Positions 49,186 to 57,650 of a stretch of DNA of 64,000 bases are shown one piece after another. The DNA lies in assembly GCA_910585155.1 (NCBI GenBank), contig CAJUEC010000005.1, positions 20,468 through 84,467 of the forward strand. The letters run 5' to 3'. The stretch is from an uncultured Oscillospiraceae bacterium (GTDB lineage: Bacteria; Bacillota; Clostridia; Oscillospirales; Oscillospiraceae). The position numbers and the translations under genes were made by a program. The notes under the pieces are model-generated. The model had not been told where the DNA came from. It searched no databases and saw only the letters and a program-made list of their open reading frames with translations. Numbering within the stretch: the stretch's first letter is position 1; each line of letters opens with the position of its first letter.

Positions 49186-51723
49186 ATGGCAAAAAACGAC
49201 GAGTATTTAACCCGGGATATCAGCTTTCCCAACCAGAAAATTGTCAACATCAACCTGGAGAAGGAGATGGAGGACGCGTACATTGAGTACGCCATGTCGG
49301 TGATCAAGGGCCGGGCCCTGCCCGACGTGCGGGACGGCCTGAAGCCCGTCCACCGCCGCATTCTCTACTCCATGTACGACACCGGGCTCACCTCGGACAA
49401 GCCCTTCAAGAAATCCGCCACCTGCGTGGGCGAGGTGCTGGGCAAGTACCACCCCCACGGCGACCAGTCGGTGTATGACGCCCTGGTCCGGCTGGCCCAG
49501 GATTTCTCCATGCGCTACATGCTGGTGGACGGCCACGGAAACTTCGGCTCGGTGGACGGCGATCCCGCGGCGGCCTACCGTTATACCGAGGCCCGTATGT
49601 CCAGGATCGCCAACGAAATGCTCCGGGACATCGACAAGGAGACGGTGGATTGGGACCCCAACTTCGACGAGTCCCAGAAGGAGCCCCGGGTGCTGCCCAG
49701 CCGCTTCCCCAACCTGCTGGTGAACGGCTCCTCCGGCATCGCCGTGGGCATGACCACCAACATCCCCCCCCACAACCTGCGGGAGGTGATTGACGCGGTG
49801 ATCTGCGTGCTGGACAACCCCAACGCCACCCTGGACGACCTGATGGAGTACATCAAGGGCCCCGACTTCCCCACCCGGGGCATCATTCTGGGCCGCTCCG
49901 GCATCCGGGCGGCCTACGCCACCGGCCGGGGGCGCATCCAGGTCCGGGCCCGCACCGAGATGGAGGAGTTCGGCCAGGGCCGCACCCGGATCATCGTCAC
50001 CGAGCTGCCCTACCAGGTGAACAAGTCTCGTCTGGTGGAGAACATCGCTGACCAGGTGAAGGACAAGCGCCTGGAGGGCGTATCCGGCCTGCGGGACGAG
50101 TCCGACGGCAAGAAGGGGATGCGGATCGTCATCGAGCTGAAAAAGGACGCCAACCCCCAGGTCACCTTGAACCGGCTGTTCAACCAGACCCAGATGCAGA
50201 CCACCTTCGGCGTGATCCTGCTGGCTCTGGTGGACAACCAGATGCAGCCGAAAATTCTCACCCTGCGGCAGATTTTGGATGAGTATATCGCCTTCCAGGA
50301 GGAGGTCTTGACCCGGCGGACCCGGTTCGACCTGAAAAAGGCCCAGGAGCGGGCCCACCTGTTGGAGGGTCTGCTCATCGCCCAGGACAACATCGATGAG
50401 GTCATCAAAATCGTCCGTACCAGCTACGACAACGCCAAGGAGCGGCTGATGGAGCGCTTCTCCCTGGACGATGTCCAGGCCCAGGCCATCCTGGAGATGC
50501 AGCTGCGCCGTTTGCAGGTCCTGGACCGGGAGAAGCTGGAGGCGGAGTACAAGGAGCTGGAGGAGCGCATTGCCTACTTCAACTCCCTGCTGGCGGACGA
50601 GGGAAAGCTGCGGGGGGTGCTCAAGGACGAGCTCACCGAGATCCGGGACAAGTACGGCGACGTGCGCAAGACCGAGATTGGCTTCATGGAGAACGATATC
50701 GACATCGAGGATCTCATCGAGGAGGAGCAGTCGGTCTTCACCATGACGGCCAACGGCTACATCAAGCGCACCAGCGCCAGCGAGTACGCCGCCCAGGGCA
50801 AGGGGGGCATGGGCCGGAAGGGGATGACCGCCCGGGAGGAGGACTATGTGAACACGGTGTTCACCGCCTCCACCCATGACCATATCCTGTTCTTCACCGA
50901 CAAGGGCCGGGTGTTCCGCAAGAAGGGCTATCAGATCCCCGAGGCGGGGCGCACCGCCCGGGGGACCAACATTGTCAACGTGCTCCAGGTGGACCCGGGG
51001 GAGCGGGTGGCGGTGATGATCCACACCCGGGACATCAGCGAGGGGGAGAACCCCCGCTACCTCACCATGTTCACCCGGAAGGGCACGGTAAAGCGGCTGG
51101 ACGCCTCGGCGCTGAAGAACCTGCGGAGCAACGGCCTGCGGGTGATTACCCTGGAGGAGGGGGATGAGCTCATCGAGGTTCGGGAGACCGACGGGGAGCA
51201 GAACCTGCTCATTGCCACCCACGACGGCATGGCCATGTGCTTCCAGGAGAGCCAGGTCCGGCCCACCGGCCGCACCTCCATGGGGGTGATTGGCATCCGC
51301 CTGCGGGAGGGGGACTATGTGGTGGCCGCCGCCCGGGCCAAGCCGGGGAAGGCGGTGCTCACCATCACCGCCAACGGCTATGGCAAGCGCTCCCCGGTGG
51401 AGGACTACCGGGTGACCAACCGGGGGGCCTACGGCATCAAGAACTACGGCCTCACCGACAAGACCGGCCCTGTGGTGGGGGTCAAGGTGGTGGACGGCAC
51501 GGAGGACCTGCTGCTGGTCACCCAGTCGGGCACCATCATCCGCACGGACGTGGACGCCATCCGCACCGTGGGCCGGGCCAGCCAGGGGGTCATCGTCATG
51601 CGCTTCAAGGAGGAGGGGGACCAGGTGATCGCCCTGTCCCTGGCGGATAAGGAGCCGGCGGAGGATGCGGCGGCGTCCGACGCGGAGCTTCCGGAGAAGG
51701 ACGCCCCTCCCGCGGAGGAATGA
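49186..51723 (+). CDS. gyrA: DNA gyrase subunit A
   Basis: The protein has 845 residues. The catalytic Tyr is in AAAYRYTEARMS. The quinolone-determining region reads GKYHPHGDQSVYDALVRLAQ, so Gln94 occupies the place of E. coli Ser83, while the Asp matching Asp87 is kept. The C-terminal beta-pinwheel carries a degenerate GyrA box, QGKGGMGRKGM. The protein ends in an acidic tail (ELPEKDAPPAEE). The ribosome site AGGAGG lies 10 bp upstream, following a minimal repeat. Confidence 0.98.
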   Translation: MAKNDEYLTRDISFPNQKIVNINLEKEMEDAYIEYAMSVIKGRALPDVRDGLKPVHRRILYSMYDTGLTSDKPFKKSATCVGEVLGKYHPHGDQSVYDALVRLAQDFSMRYMLVDGHGNFGSVDGDPAAAYRYTEARMSRIANEMLRDIDKETVDWDPNFDESQKEPRVLPSRFPNLLVNGSSGIAVGMTTNIPPHNLREVIDAVICVLDNPNATLDDLMEYIKGPDFPTRGIILGRSGIRAAYATGRGRIQVRARTEMEEFGQGRTRIIVTELPYQVNKSRLVENIADQVKDKRLEGVSGLRDESDGKKGMRIVIELKKDANPQVTLNRLFNQTQMQTTFGVILLALVDNQMQPKILTLRQILDEYIAFQEEVLTRRTRFDLKKAQERAHLLEGLLIAQDNIDEVIKIVRTSYDNAKERLMERFSLDDVQAQAILEMQLRRLQVLDREKLEAEYKELEERIAYFNSLLADEGKLRGVLKDELTEIRDKYGDVRKTEIGFMENDIDIEDLIEEEQSVFTMTANGYIKRTSASEYAAQGKGGMGRKGMTAREEDYVNTVFTASTHDHILFFTDKGRVFRKKGYQIPEAGRTARGTNIVNVLQVDPGERVAVMIHTRDISEGENPRYLTMFTRKGTVKRLDASALKNLRSNGLRVITLEEGDELIEVRETDGEQNLLIATHDGMAMCFQESQVRPTGRTSMGVIGIRLREGDYVVAAARAKPGKAVLTITANGYGKRSPVEDYRVTNRGAYGIKNYGLTDKTGPVVGVKVVDGTEDLLLVTQSGTIIRTDVDAIRTVGRASQGVIVMRFKEEGDQVIALSLADKEPAEDAAASDAELPEKDAPPAEE

Positions 51724-51783
51724 GCCGCGGCGCTCCCGCAGGTTTTGACCAATAACAGGCTGTTCAATTGATCAGAGATAAAA

Positions 51784-51822
51784 ACAGCGGACGGGCTCAC
51801 CGGCCTGTCCGCTGTTCTAATC
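51784..51822 (-). terminator. Terminator of the small XRE gene
   Basis: AACAGCGGAC and GTCCGCTGTT pair around an interior stem GGGC..GCC. TTTTTATC follows on the minus strand. It overlaps the XRE stop. On plus there is no T-run, but the hairpin may still help end gyrA transcripts. Confidence 0.8.
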
Positions 51823-52044
51823 CTTGAATTCAAATAATTTGTGAAGCGGAATGTTGAGCGCTTTTGCGATGTCGATCAATGTGTCAACGCTGCATCCCGC
51901 AGCATTGCTTTCAAATCTCTGGAAATGATTTGTGCTTGTGCCAATCGCCTCTGCAAGCTGAGCCTGTGTCAGCTGCCGTTCTCTTCGATAATATAATACA
52001 TTCAGGCTTATTTTCAACCACACATTACGATTTTCATTTTTCAT
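51817..52044 (-). CDS. Small XRE-family regulator
   Basis: The protein has 75 residues from the ATG at 52044, with GAAGGTGAT upstream. It is a single HTH: YYRRERQLTQAQLAEAIGT, HFQRFESNAAGCSVDTLIDI, ALNIPLHKLFEF. The AT-rich composition differs from gyrA and rnhA. It diverges from the small membrane protein gene at 52172. Confidence 0.85.
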   Translation of the reverse strand: MKNENRNVWLKISLNVLYYRRERQLTQAQLAEAIGTSTNHFQRFESNAAGCSVDTLIDIAKALNIPLHKLFEFKD

Positions 52045-52122
52045 ATGTATCACCTTCGTATATTCTACTTTGATGGTTGAAAAGTTAAACAACTTTAAAA
52101 GTGAGAAAAACAATTTTTGGCA

Positions 52123-52151
52123 TTGTTTTTAAGGATAATGAGTGTTATAAT
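52123..52151 (+). promoter_or_regulatory. Promoter of the 80-residue membrane protein gene (and rnhA)
   Basis: TTGTTT and TATAAT are 17 bp apart, 20 bp before the start codon. Confidence 0.82.
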
Positions 52152-52171
52152 ACGCTTTAAGAGGTGGTATT

Positions 52172-52414
52172 ATGGCTATCGTAATTGGAATCCTTCAAGA
52201 TATTATTTTTATCATAATGGTTTATTATTGCATCAGTTTTTCCATCATTCGGATCATATCCTGCTTTTCGCTGCTGCTTCCCATGGGGAAGAAGGCTGAG
52301 GAGGGGCACAAGGGCGAGTTTGCCCGGCGGTATGAGCGCATGAACGATATCATTGACCATCTCTGCGATATTGTGTATCCTTGGAGCCGGGCGGAGGCTC
52401 AGGAGGAGCAGTAG
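52172..52414 (+). CDS. Small membrane protein, 80 residues
   Basis: One long N-terminal hydrophobic segment (about 3-37, with ILQDIIFIIMVYYCISFSII), possibly two helices, is followed by a charged tail (KKAEEGHKGEFARRYERMND). The ribosome site AGAGGTGG precedes the ATG. The family is not recognised. The composition shifts from AT-rich at the start to GC-rich at the end. It lies 45 bp before rnhA and may be cotranscribed. Confidence 0.65.
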   Translation: MAIVIGILQDIIFIIMVYYCISFSIIRIISCFSLLLPMGKKAEEGHKGEFARRYERMNDIIDHLCDIVYPWSRAEAQEEQ

Positions 52415-52459
52415 AAACCGATAGCTATAACCAGAAAACAGAGGAAGAGGAACCCGGAT

Positions 52460-52897
52460 ATGAAAACAGTCACCCTGTACACCGATGGCGCCTGCTCCGG
52501 AAACCCCGGTCCCGGGGGCTGGGGGGCCATTCTGATGTTCGGCCCCCATAAGAAGGAGCTCAGCGGCGGGGAGAAGAACACCACCAACAATCGTATGGAG
52601 CTCACCGCCGTGATCCGCGGGCTGGAGGCCCTCAACGAGCCCTGCGTGGTGGAGCTCTACTCCGACTCCAAGTACGTCATTGACGCCCTGGAGAAGGGCT
52701 GGGCCCGGGGCTGGAAGGCCCGGGGCTGGATCAAGTCGGACAAAAAGCCCGCTCTGAACCCAGACCTGTGGGAGCGGCTGCTGGAGCTGTGCGGCAGGCA
52801 CACGGTCAGGCTCCACTGGGTAAAGGGCCACGCCGACAACCCCTACAACAACCGCTGTGACCAGCTGGCGGTGGGGGAGTGGCAGAAGCTGAAATAG
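52460..52897 (+). CDS. rnhA: Ribonuclease HI
   Basis: The protein has 145 residues. The active-site carboxylates are in YTDGACSGNPGPGGWG (Asp), NRMELTAVIRGLEAL (Glu) and YSDSKYVIDAL (Asp). The basic handle has WARGWKARGWIKSDKKP, and HWVKGHADNPYNNRCDQLA completes the site. It removes RNA from RNA-DNA hybrids. Confidence 0.97.
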   Translation: MKTVTLYTDGACSGNPGPGGWGAILMFGPHKKELSGGEKNTTNNRMELTAVIRGLEALNEPCVVELYSDSKYVIDALEKGWARGWKARGWIKSDKKPALNPDLWERLLELCGRHTVRLHWVKGHADNPYNNRCDQLAVGEWQKLK

Positions 52898-52898
52898 A

Positions 52899-52928
52899 AA
52901 AGCGCCGGGTTATTCCCGGCGCTTTTCC
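52899..52928. terminator. Bidirectional terminator 3' of rnhA
   Basis: AAAAGCGCCGGG and CCCGGCGCTTTT pair around TTATT, with A- and T-runs built into the stem. It overlaps the 3' end of the convergent ribbon-helix-helix gene. Confidence 0.85.
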
Positions 52929-53086
52929 CATTTTTGCGCTTCCCGGTCCAGTTCGTTCAGATGGTCCCGCAGGGCAAGATTGATATAACTGGAGACGGAT
53001 CGGTCATCATACTCGGCTAAACCCTTTATTCTCTGGTAAATTGGGTCGTCAAGCGTGATACTGATTCTTACTTTTAAGGGTTTCAT
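52910..53086 (-). CDS. 58-residue ribbon-helix-helix (CopG/Arc-like) protein
   Basis: The frame reads MKPLKVRISITLDDPIYQRI, then KGLAEYDDRSVSSYINLALR and DHLNELDREAQKWEKRRE. A beta strand (KVRISITLDD), two helices and the SVSSYIN turn fit the RHH fold of DNA-binding antitoxins and plasmid copy regulators. AGGTGATGTT precedes the ATG. Its stop lies inside the rnhA terminator. A perfect palindrome upstream may be its operator. No toxin partner is adjacent in the same direction. Confidence 0.75.
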   Translation of the reverse strand: MKPLKVRISITLDDPIYQRIKGLAEYDDRSVSSYINLALRDHLNELDREAQKWEKRRE

Positions 53087-53115
53087 AACATCACCTGGTC
53101 CATCATAGCATTTCG

Positions 53116-53132
53116 GTCAATATAATATTGAC
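53116..53132. promoter_or_regulatory. Perfect palindrome, candidate RHH operator
   Basis: GTCAATATAATATTGAC is a perfect 17-bp inverted repeat with a single central base. It overlaps the -35 of the rightward promoter and lies 30 bp upstream of the leftward RHH start. Confidence 0.6.
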
Positions 53133-53156
53133 AACTCATATTAGATAATATACAAT
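53128..53156 (+). promoter_or_regulatory. Promoter of the 55-residue protein gene
   Basis: TTGACA and TACAAT are 17 bp apart, 16 bp before the start codon. The -35 overlaps the palindrome. Confidence 0.85.
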
Positions 53157-53172
53157 ATGATTGGGTGATATT

Positions 53173-53340
53173 ATGAACGAACTGGAATTTGACAAGGCCC
53201 TTTCTGATTTTCTGGATGATGATGAGTGTGAAGCCGCCGGCGAGGCCATTTACGGCCTGATTCGAACGGCCTTTGCCGCTGGCTGGAACGCGGCCATGGG
53301 CTCAGATTTGAAAAAGGTTGTTGAGATCGATAGGCGTTGA
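53173..53340 (+). CDS. 55-residue acidic protein, unknown
   Basis: The frame reads MNELEFDKALSDFLDDDECE, then AAGEAIYGLIRTAFAAGWNA and AMGSDLKKVVEIDRR. The FAAGW(N/K)AA pattern is frequent in small proteins of mobile elements. GGGTGATATT precedes the ATG, and promoter and terminator flank it closely. It faces away from the RHH gene across a palindrome. Confidence 0.65.
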   Translation: MNELEFDKALSDFLDDDECEAAGEAIYGLIRTAFAAGWNAAMGSDLKKVVEIDRR

Positions 53341-53377
53341 GAGGGCCCCTCCCGGATGGGAAGGGCCCTCTTTTTTA
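53341..53377 (+). terminator. Terminator after the 55-residue protein gene
   Basis: AGGGCCC-c-TCCC and GGGA-AGGGCCCT pair around GGAT, followed by CTTTTTT. aspS, converging on the minus strand, has no T-run here. Confidence 0.88.
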
Positions 53378-53420
53378 GAACTTGTCTGAGTTTTGTTCTG
53401 CCACAACGATGGGCGCTTTG

Positions 53421-55199
53421 TCAGTCCTCCTCTTTTGCGGTGCAGACGATATTCAGCTCGTCCAGCTGCCTCGGCTCCACGAAGGAGGGTGCGCCCATCA
53501 TCACGTCCTGGGCATTTTTGTTCATGGGGAAGGGGATGATCTCCCGGATGGAGTCCTCCCCGGCCAGCAGCATCACCATCCGGTCCACCCCCGGGGCAAT
53601 GCCCGCGTGGGGGGGCGCGCCGTAGGTGAAGGCGTGATACATGGCGGGGAACTTGGCCTTCACGTCCTCCTCGCCCAGGCCCACCATCCAGAACGCCTTT
53701 ACCATGATCTCCGGGTCGTGGTTCCGCACCGCCCCGGAGGACAGCTCCACCCCGTTGCACACCAGGTCGTACTGGTCGGCGGTGATGGATAGGGGGTCGA
53801 TTTCGCCCTTGATGGCCTTCTCAATGGTGCTCAGCCCGCCGGAGGGCATGGAGAAGGGGTTGTGGCAGAACTCCAGTTCCCCGGACTCCTCCCCGATCTC
53901 GTACATGGGGAAGTCCACGATCCAGCAGAACTCGTACCGCTCCACGTCCATGTGCCCGGGGCAGAAAGCCCCCAGCTTATTGCGCAGAACCCCCGCCGTC
54001 TTTTGCGCAGCCAGCAGCGGCCCCGCCGTCAGCCCCACAAAGCAGCCGGGGGTCAGCCCCAGGGCCTCCGCCACCTGCTCCTTGATGGGCTGGACAAACT
54101 TGGCGATGCCGCCCACCAGCTCCCGGTTCTCGTCGTAGCGGAACCAGTAGGCCTTCTCGCCGGACTGCACCTCCACGTCGGCGCACAGCTTGTCGATCTG
54201 CTTCCGGGTGCCCTGGAAGTCTGTCACCACAATGGCCTTCACCCTCTGGTGCTCGAAGGGCGGGAAGCCGCACCCGGCCAGCAGGTCGGTGGCGTCGGTG
54301 AGGGTCAGGTCGATGCGCAGGTCGGGCTTGTCGGAGCCGTACTTGTCCATGGCCTCCAAATAGGGGATGCGTTTGAAGGGGGCCTGGGAGGCGGTGCTGT
54401 ACTTGCCGTATTTGGCGAAGATGGGGGGGAGCACCCGCTCCAGCACGGCGAACACGTCCTCCTGGGTGGCGAAGGCCATCTCCATGTCCAGCTGGTAGAA
54501 CTCGCCGGGGGAGCGGTCGCCCCGGGCGTCCTCGTCCCGGAAGCAGGGGGCGATCTGGAAATACCTGTCGAAGCCGGAGGCCATGAGCAGCTGCTTGAAC
54601 TGCTGGGGGGCCTGGGGCAGGGCATAGAACTTGCCGGGGTGCTTGCGGGAGGGCACCAGGTAGTCCCGGGCCCCCTCGGGGGAGGAGGCGGTGAGGATGG
54701 GGGTGGTGATCTCCAGGAAGCCTTCGCCCAGCATGGCGGCCCGGAGGGCGGCCACCACCTGACAGCGCAGGATGATGTTGTTTTTCACCTCGGGGTTGCG
54801 CAGGTCCAGATAGCGGTACTTCAGCCGCTGGGTCTCGTCCGCCTCCCGGGAGCGGTTGATGGGGAAGGGCAGCTCATTGTGCTGGCAGCGGCCCAGCACC
54901 TGGATTTTGGAGGGCACCACCTCGATGTCGCCGGTGGGCATATTGGGGTTTTTGCTGTCCCGCTCCCGGACCACGCCCTCCACCGAGATGGTGGACTCCT
55001 TGTTGATCTCCTTTACCGCGGCCAGCATTTCCTCGGTCTCCAGCACGATTTGGGTGGTGCCGTAGAAGTCCCGGAGGACCATGAAGGCCAGGCTGGCGGA
55101 CACCACCCGGACGTTCTCCATCCAGCCGGCCAGCGTCACCTGCTGCCCCACATGCTCCAGGCGCAGGTCATTGCAGGTATGGGTGCGCGATTGAACCAT
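53421..55199 (-). CDS. aspS: Aspartyl-tRNA synthetase
   Basis: The protein has 592 residues. The anticodon OB-fold comes first (VGQQVTLAGWMENVR). Class II motifs are YRYLDLRNPEV, FRDEDARGDRSPGEFYQLD (motif 2) and the C-terminal GIAPGVDRMVMLLAG (motif 3). The bacterial GAD insert is present. It may be discriminating or not; tRNA-Asn synthesis genes are not in view. The ATG at 55199 follows GGAG by 9 bp. It follows hisS, with a hairpin repeat between. Confidence 0.97.
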   Translation of the reverse strand: MVQSRTHTCNDLRLEHVGQQVTLAGWMENVRVVSASLAFMVLRDFYGTTQIVLETEEMLAAVKEINKESTISVEGVVRERDSKNPNMPTGDIEVVPSKIQVLGRCQHNELPFPINRSREADETQRLKYRYLDLRNPEVKNNIILRCQVVAALRAAMLGEGFLEITTPILTASSPEGARDYLVPSRKHPGKFYALPQAPQQFKQLLMASGFDRYFQIAPCFRDEDARGDRSPGEFYQLDMEMAFATQEDVFAVLERVLPPIFAKYGKYSTASQAPFKRIPYLEAMDKYGSDKPDLRIDLTLTDATDLLAGCGFPPFEHQRVKAIVVTDFQGTRKQIDKLCADVEVQSGEKAYWFRYDENRELVGGIAKFVQPIKEQVAEALGLTPGCFVGLTAGPLLAAQKTAGVLRNKLGAFCPGHMDVERYEFCWIVDFPMYEIGEESGELEFCHNPFSMPSGGLSTIEKAIKGEIDPLSITADQYDLVCNGVELSSGAVRNHDPEIMVKAFWMVGLGEEDVKAKFPAMYHAFTYGAPPHAGIAPGVDRMVMLLAGEDSIREIIPFPMNKNAQDVMMGAPSFVEPRQLDELNIVCTAKEED

Positions 55200-55221
55200 T
55201 GCAATCATCTCCAATTTAATT

Positions 55222-55388
55222 TAGAAGCTGTACCAATAGCCTCAGCATACCTTTTCGCGGCCAAAATCGCCGATGAGCCGCGTTAAAAAAACCTTGAGAT
55301 ACACAAAGTATTCCCGCGATTTTTTGCCTTGCCATCGGCAATTTTGTCTCGCGAATCGGAACACTTCGGCTTTTGGTACAGCTTCTTA
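55222..55388. repeat. Long-hairpin repeat family 3, copy 3
   Basis: The arms TTAGAAGCTGTACCAATAGC and GCTTTTGGTACAGCTTCTTA are complementary, and pairing continues (TTCGCG with CGCGAA, AAAATCGCCGATG with CATCGGCAATTTT). The apical sequence CTTGAGATACACAAAGTATT resembles copies 1 and 2. Its edge contains the hisS stop codon. Confidence 0.82.
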
Positions 55389-56750
55389 TTTCAGCTCTCG
55401 GATAGGGGCGGCGTTCCGCCCCTCCTCCAGGGCGTCCAGCACGGCCTTTGCCGCCGCGTCCGGGTCCAGCAGCCGCTGCTCTCCGGTGGCCATGTTCTTC
55501 AGGGACACCTTGCCCTGGGCGATCTCATCCTCCCCCAGCAGCGCGGCAAAGGGGACCCCCAGTTTGTCGGCATAGCTCATCCTCTGCTTGAATTTTTTGG
55601 GTTCGGTGTACAGCTGGGCCCGGACCCCAGCCCCCCGCAGCCGGGTGGCGAAGGCGATGGCGGGGGAGAGGTCCTGGGTCATGGGCAGGACCAGCACATC
55701 AGCGGGGGCGGTGATGAGGGCGTCATTGAGATAGCCCTGTTCCTCCAGCACGTAGAACAGTCGGGTGAGCCCGATGGAGATTCCAACTCCGGGGAGTTGT
55801 TTATCGGTGTAATATTCCGCCAAGTTGTCATACCGTCCCCCGGAGCAGATGGAGCCGATCTCCGGGTGGTCGGTCATGAAGGTTTCGTACACGGTGCCGG
55901 TGTAGTAGTCCAGCCCCCGGGCGATGGTCAGGTCCACCGCAAACTTCTCCTCGGGCACCCCAAAGTCCCCCAGGTATTTCACCACGGTGGCCAGCTCGTC
56001 CAGCCCCTGGTCGAAGAGCTGGTGCCGCCCCCGGTATGCCTCCAGGGAATCAAGGACCTCCTGATTACCGCCCGTAATGGAGATAAACTTCAAAATCTCA
56101 TCGGCCTGGTCCCTGGTGAGGCCGATCTCCTCCCCGGTGAGCAGCTCCCGCACCTTGTCGGGGCCGATTTTGGGCAGCTTGTCCACGGTGCGCATCACGT
56201 CCCCGGACTTTTCGGTGAGGCCCAGCATGGCGTAAAACCCGCCCAGCACCTTTCGGTTGTTCACCCGGATCTGGAATTTTTTCAGCCCCAGGGCGGTGAA
56301 GGTCTGGCAGATGATGGCGGGGATTTCCGCTTCGTTGACGATGTCCAAACTGCCGTCACCGATGATATCGATGTCCGCCTGATAGAACTCCCGGAACCGG
56401 CCCCGCTGGGCCCGCTCCCCCCGGTAGACCTTGCCGATCTGGAACCGGCGGAAGGGGAAGGACAGCTGGCCGTAGTGGAGGGCCACATATTTGGCCAGGG
56501 GCACGGTAAGGTCGAATCGCAGGGACAGGTCGGAGTCCCCCTTGGTGAAGCGGTAGATCTGCTTTTCTGTCTCGCCGCCGGCCTTGGCCAGCAGCACCTC
56601 GCTGGCCTCGATGACGGGGGTGTCCAGGGGGGTGAAGCCGTAACGGCTGTAGGATTGCCGGAGCAGTTCAGTCATCCGCTCAAACTGGACCTGCCGTTGG
56701 GGGAGCAGTTCCATGAACCCGGACAGAGTGCGGGGCTTTTGCTTTGCCAT
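55386..56750 (-). CDS. hisS: Histidyl-tRNA synthetase
   Basis: The protein has 454 residues. Class II motif regions are GFTPLDTPVIEASEVL, LRFDLTVPLAKYVA, RFQIGKVYRGERAQRGRFRE (motif 2) and the His-specific ARGLDYYTGTVYE. The C-terminal anticodon domain has RGAGVRAQLYTEPKKFKQR. The ATG at 56750 follows AAGGAGAAATC. The gene belongs to hisS-aspS; the likely T-box controlling it is 900 bp upstream, beyond repeats. Confidence 0.97.
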   Translation of the reverse strand: MAKQKPRTLSGFMELLPQRQVQFERMTELLRQSYSRYGFTPLDTPVIEASEVLLAKAGGETEKQIYRFTKGDSDLSLRFDLTVPLAKYVALHYGQLSFPFRRFQIGKVYRGERAQRGRFREFYQADIDIIGDGSLDIVNEAEIPAIICQTFTALGLKKFQIRVNNRKVLGGFYAMLGLTEKSGDVMRTVDKLPKIGPDKVRELLTGEEIGLTRDQADEILKFISITGGNQEVLDSLEAYRGRHQLFDQGLDELATVVKYLGDFGVPEEKFAVDLTIARGLDYYTGTVYETFMTDHPEIGSICSGGRYDNLAEYYTDKQLPGVGISIGLTRLFYVLEEQGYLNDALITAPADVLVLPMTQDLSPAIAFATRLRGAGVRAQLYTEPKKFKQRMSYADKLGVPFAALLGEDEIAQGKVSLKNMATGEQRLLDPDAAAKAVLDALEEGRNAAPIRELK

Positions 56751-56884
56751 AATGATTTCTCCTTGTATTTTTTCATTTAGATATAACGATTTGTTTCTAG
56801 CTGGAGGGGTTCCGCAGGGGGAGAATGGCCACCGGCGGTCCGGCGTGCATCCCTCTGCCGAGGGGGACGGCCACCGGCGGGTTC

Positions 56885-57015
56885 TGTCACGCTGCGAAGC
56901 GGCCACACCGCTCGGGCGCTTTCGCTGCGACTCGGACAAAATACAGATTTGCTCCGCAAATCTTGGTTTTTTACCCTCGCTCCACTCCAAGCTTCCTCGC
57001 TGTCCGCTTCTCCGC
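56885..57015 (-). repeat. Repeat family 2-related sequence upstream of hisS
   Basis: Read on the minus strand it ends in CGCAGCGTGACAGAACC and begins with AGAAGCGCGGAGAAGCGGAC, keeping the GCGCGGAG and GCAGCGTGAC borders. The interior is strongly diverged (GGAGCGAGGGTAAAA). Confidence 0.5.
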
Positions 57016-57019
57016 GCTT

Positions 57020-57315
57020 CTGGCAGGTACTTTCTGCCCGTGCAGAAAGTAGGCAAAGACACGCTCAGGGGGACAGCCGCCGGTTCGGCTTCGGCCCGCT
57101 GCGCGGGCCTTGCTCACAGGCGGCCCTCCCCCTGAGAACCCCCTGTCTACGGGGGACCAATTTACGGGGGGCGGGTCTGTGACCCTTCCGACGCGCGGGG
57201 CCTTCGAATGCGTTTTTCTATTGGTGCCGCTCAGCCGCTTCCCCTTCTCCAACACCTCTCGTGGATGCAGGACACATCCCGCGCCTGGGTGGGCGGGGTT
57301 TTACAGCGGGGCTGT
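57020..57315 (+). repeat. Double-hairpin repeat family 1, copy F (left half of an inverted pair)
   Basis: The outer hairpin at 57028-57051 has arms TACTTTCTGC and GCAGAAAGTA. GCAAAGACACGCTCAGGGGG and CCCCCTGAGAACCCCC form the second stem, with both sides changed together relative to copy B (CTTAG to CTCAG and CTAAG to CTGAG). The tail matches copy E. Confidence 0.78.
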
Positions 57316-57469
57316 TTGGCCCCCGCCCTCGGCGGCCCGACACATTTTCTTTACTCCGGCGTGTCCACAAAACGCCTCCGCTGCAAAACTCCACCTCCCA
57401 GGCGCCGCTGGTGGGCCTCAGCCCTTCTCAGTTCCGCGCCCACGGGCGGCAGCCCAATCGGGCTCCCCG

Positions 57470-57640
57470 CATCCCGGCCCCATGCGCCGGAAGGGTCTGC
57501 GCTCGCGTTTCGTAAATTGGTCCCCTGTAAAAATGGGGATTCTTAAGGGGGAAAAAGTGCGAGTCTGCGAGCATTTTCCCCCTTAAGCATTCTCTTTGGG
57601 TACTTTCTCTCATGGGAGAGAAAGTACCCCGCCGGAGGCC
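57470..57640 (-). repeat. Double-hairpin repeat family 1, copy G (right half of an inverted pair)
   Basis: This reads on the minus strand. The outer hairpin at 57599-57628 has arms GGTACTTTCTCTC and GAGAGAAAGTACC. CAAAGAGAATGCTTAAGGGGG and CCCCCTTAAGAATCCCC form the second stem. Together with copy F it spans about 620 bp, as C-D does. I see no gene within the pair. Confidence 0.75.
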
Positions 57641-57650
57641 GTCTGCCCGC

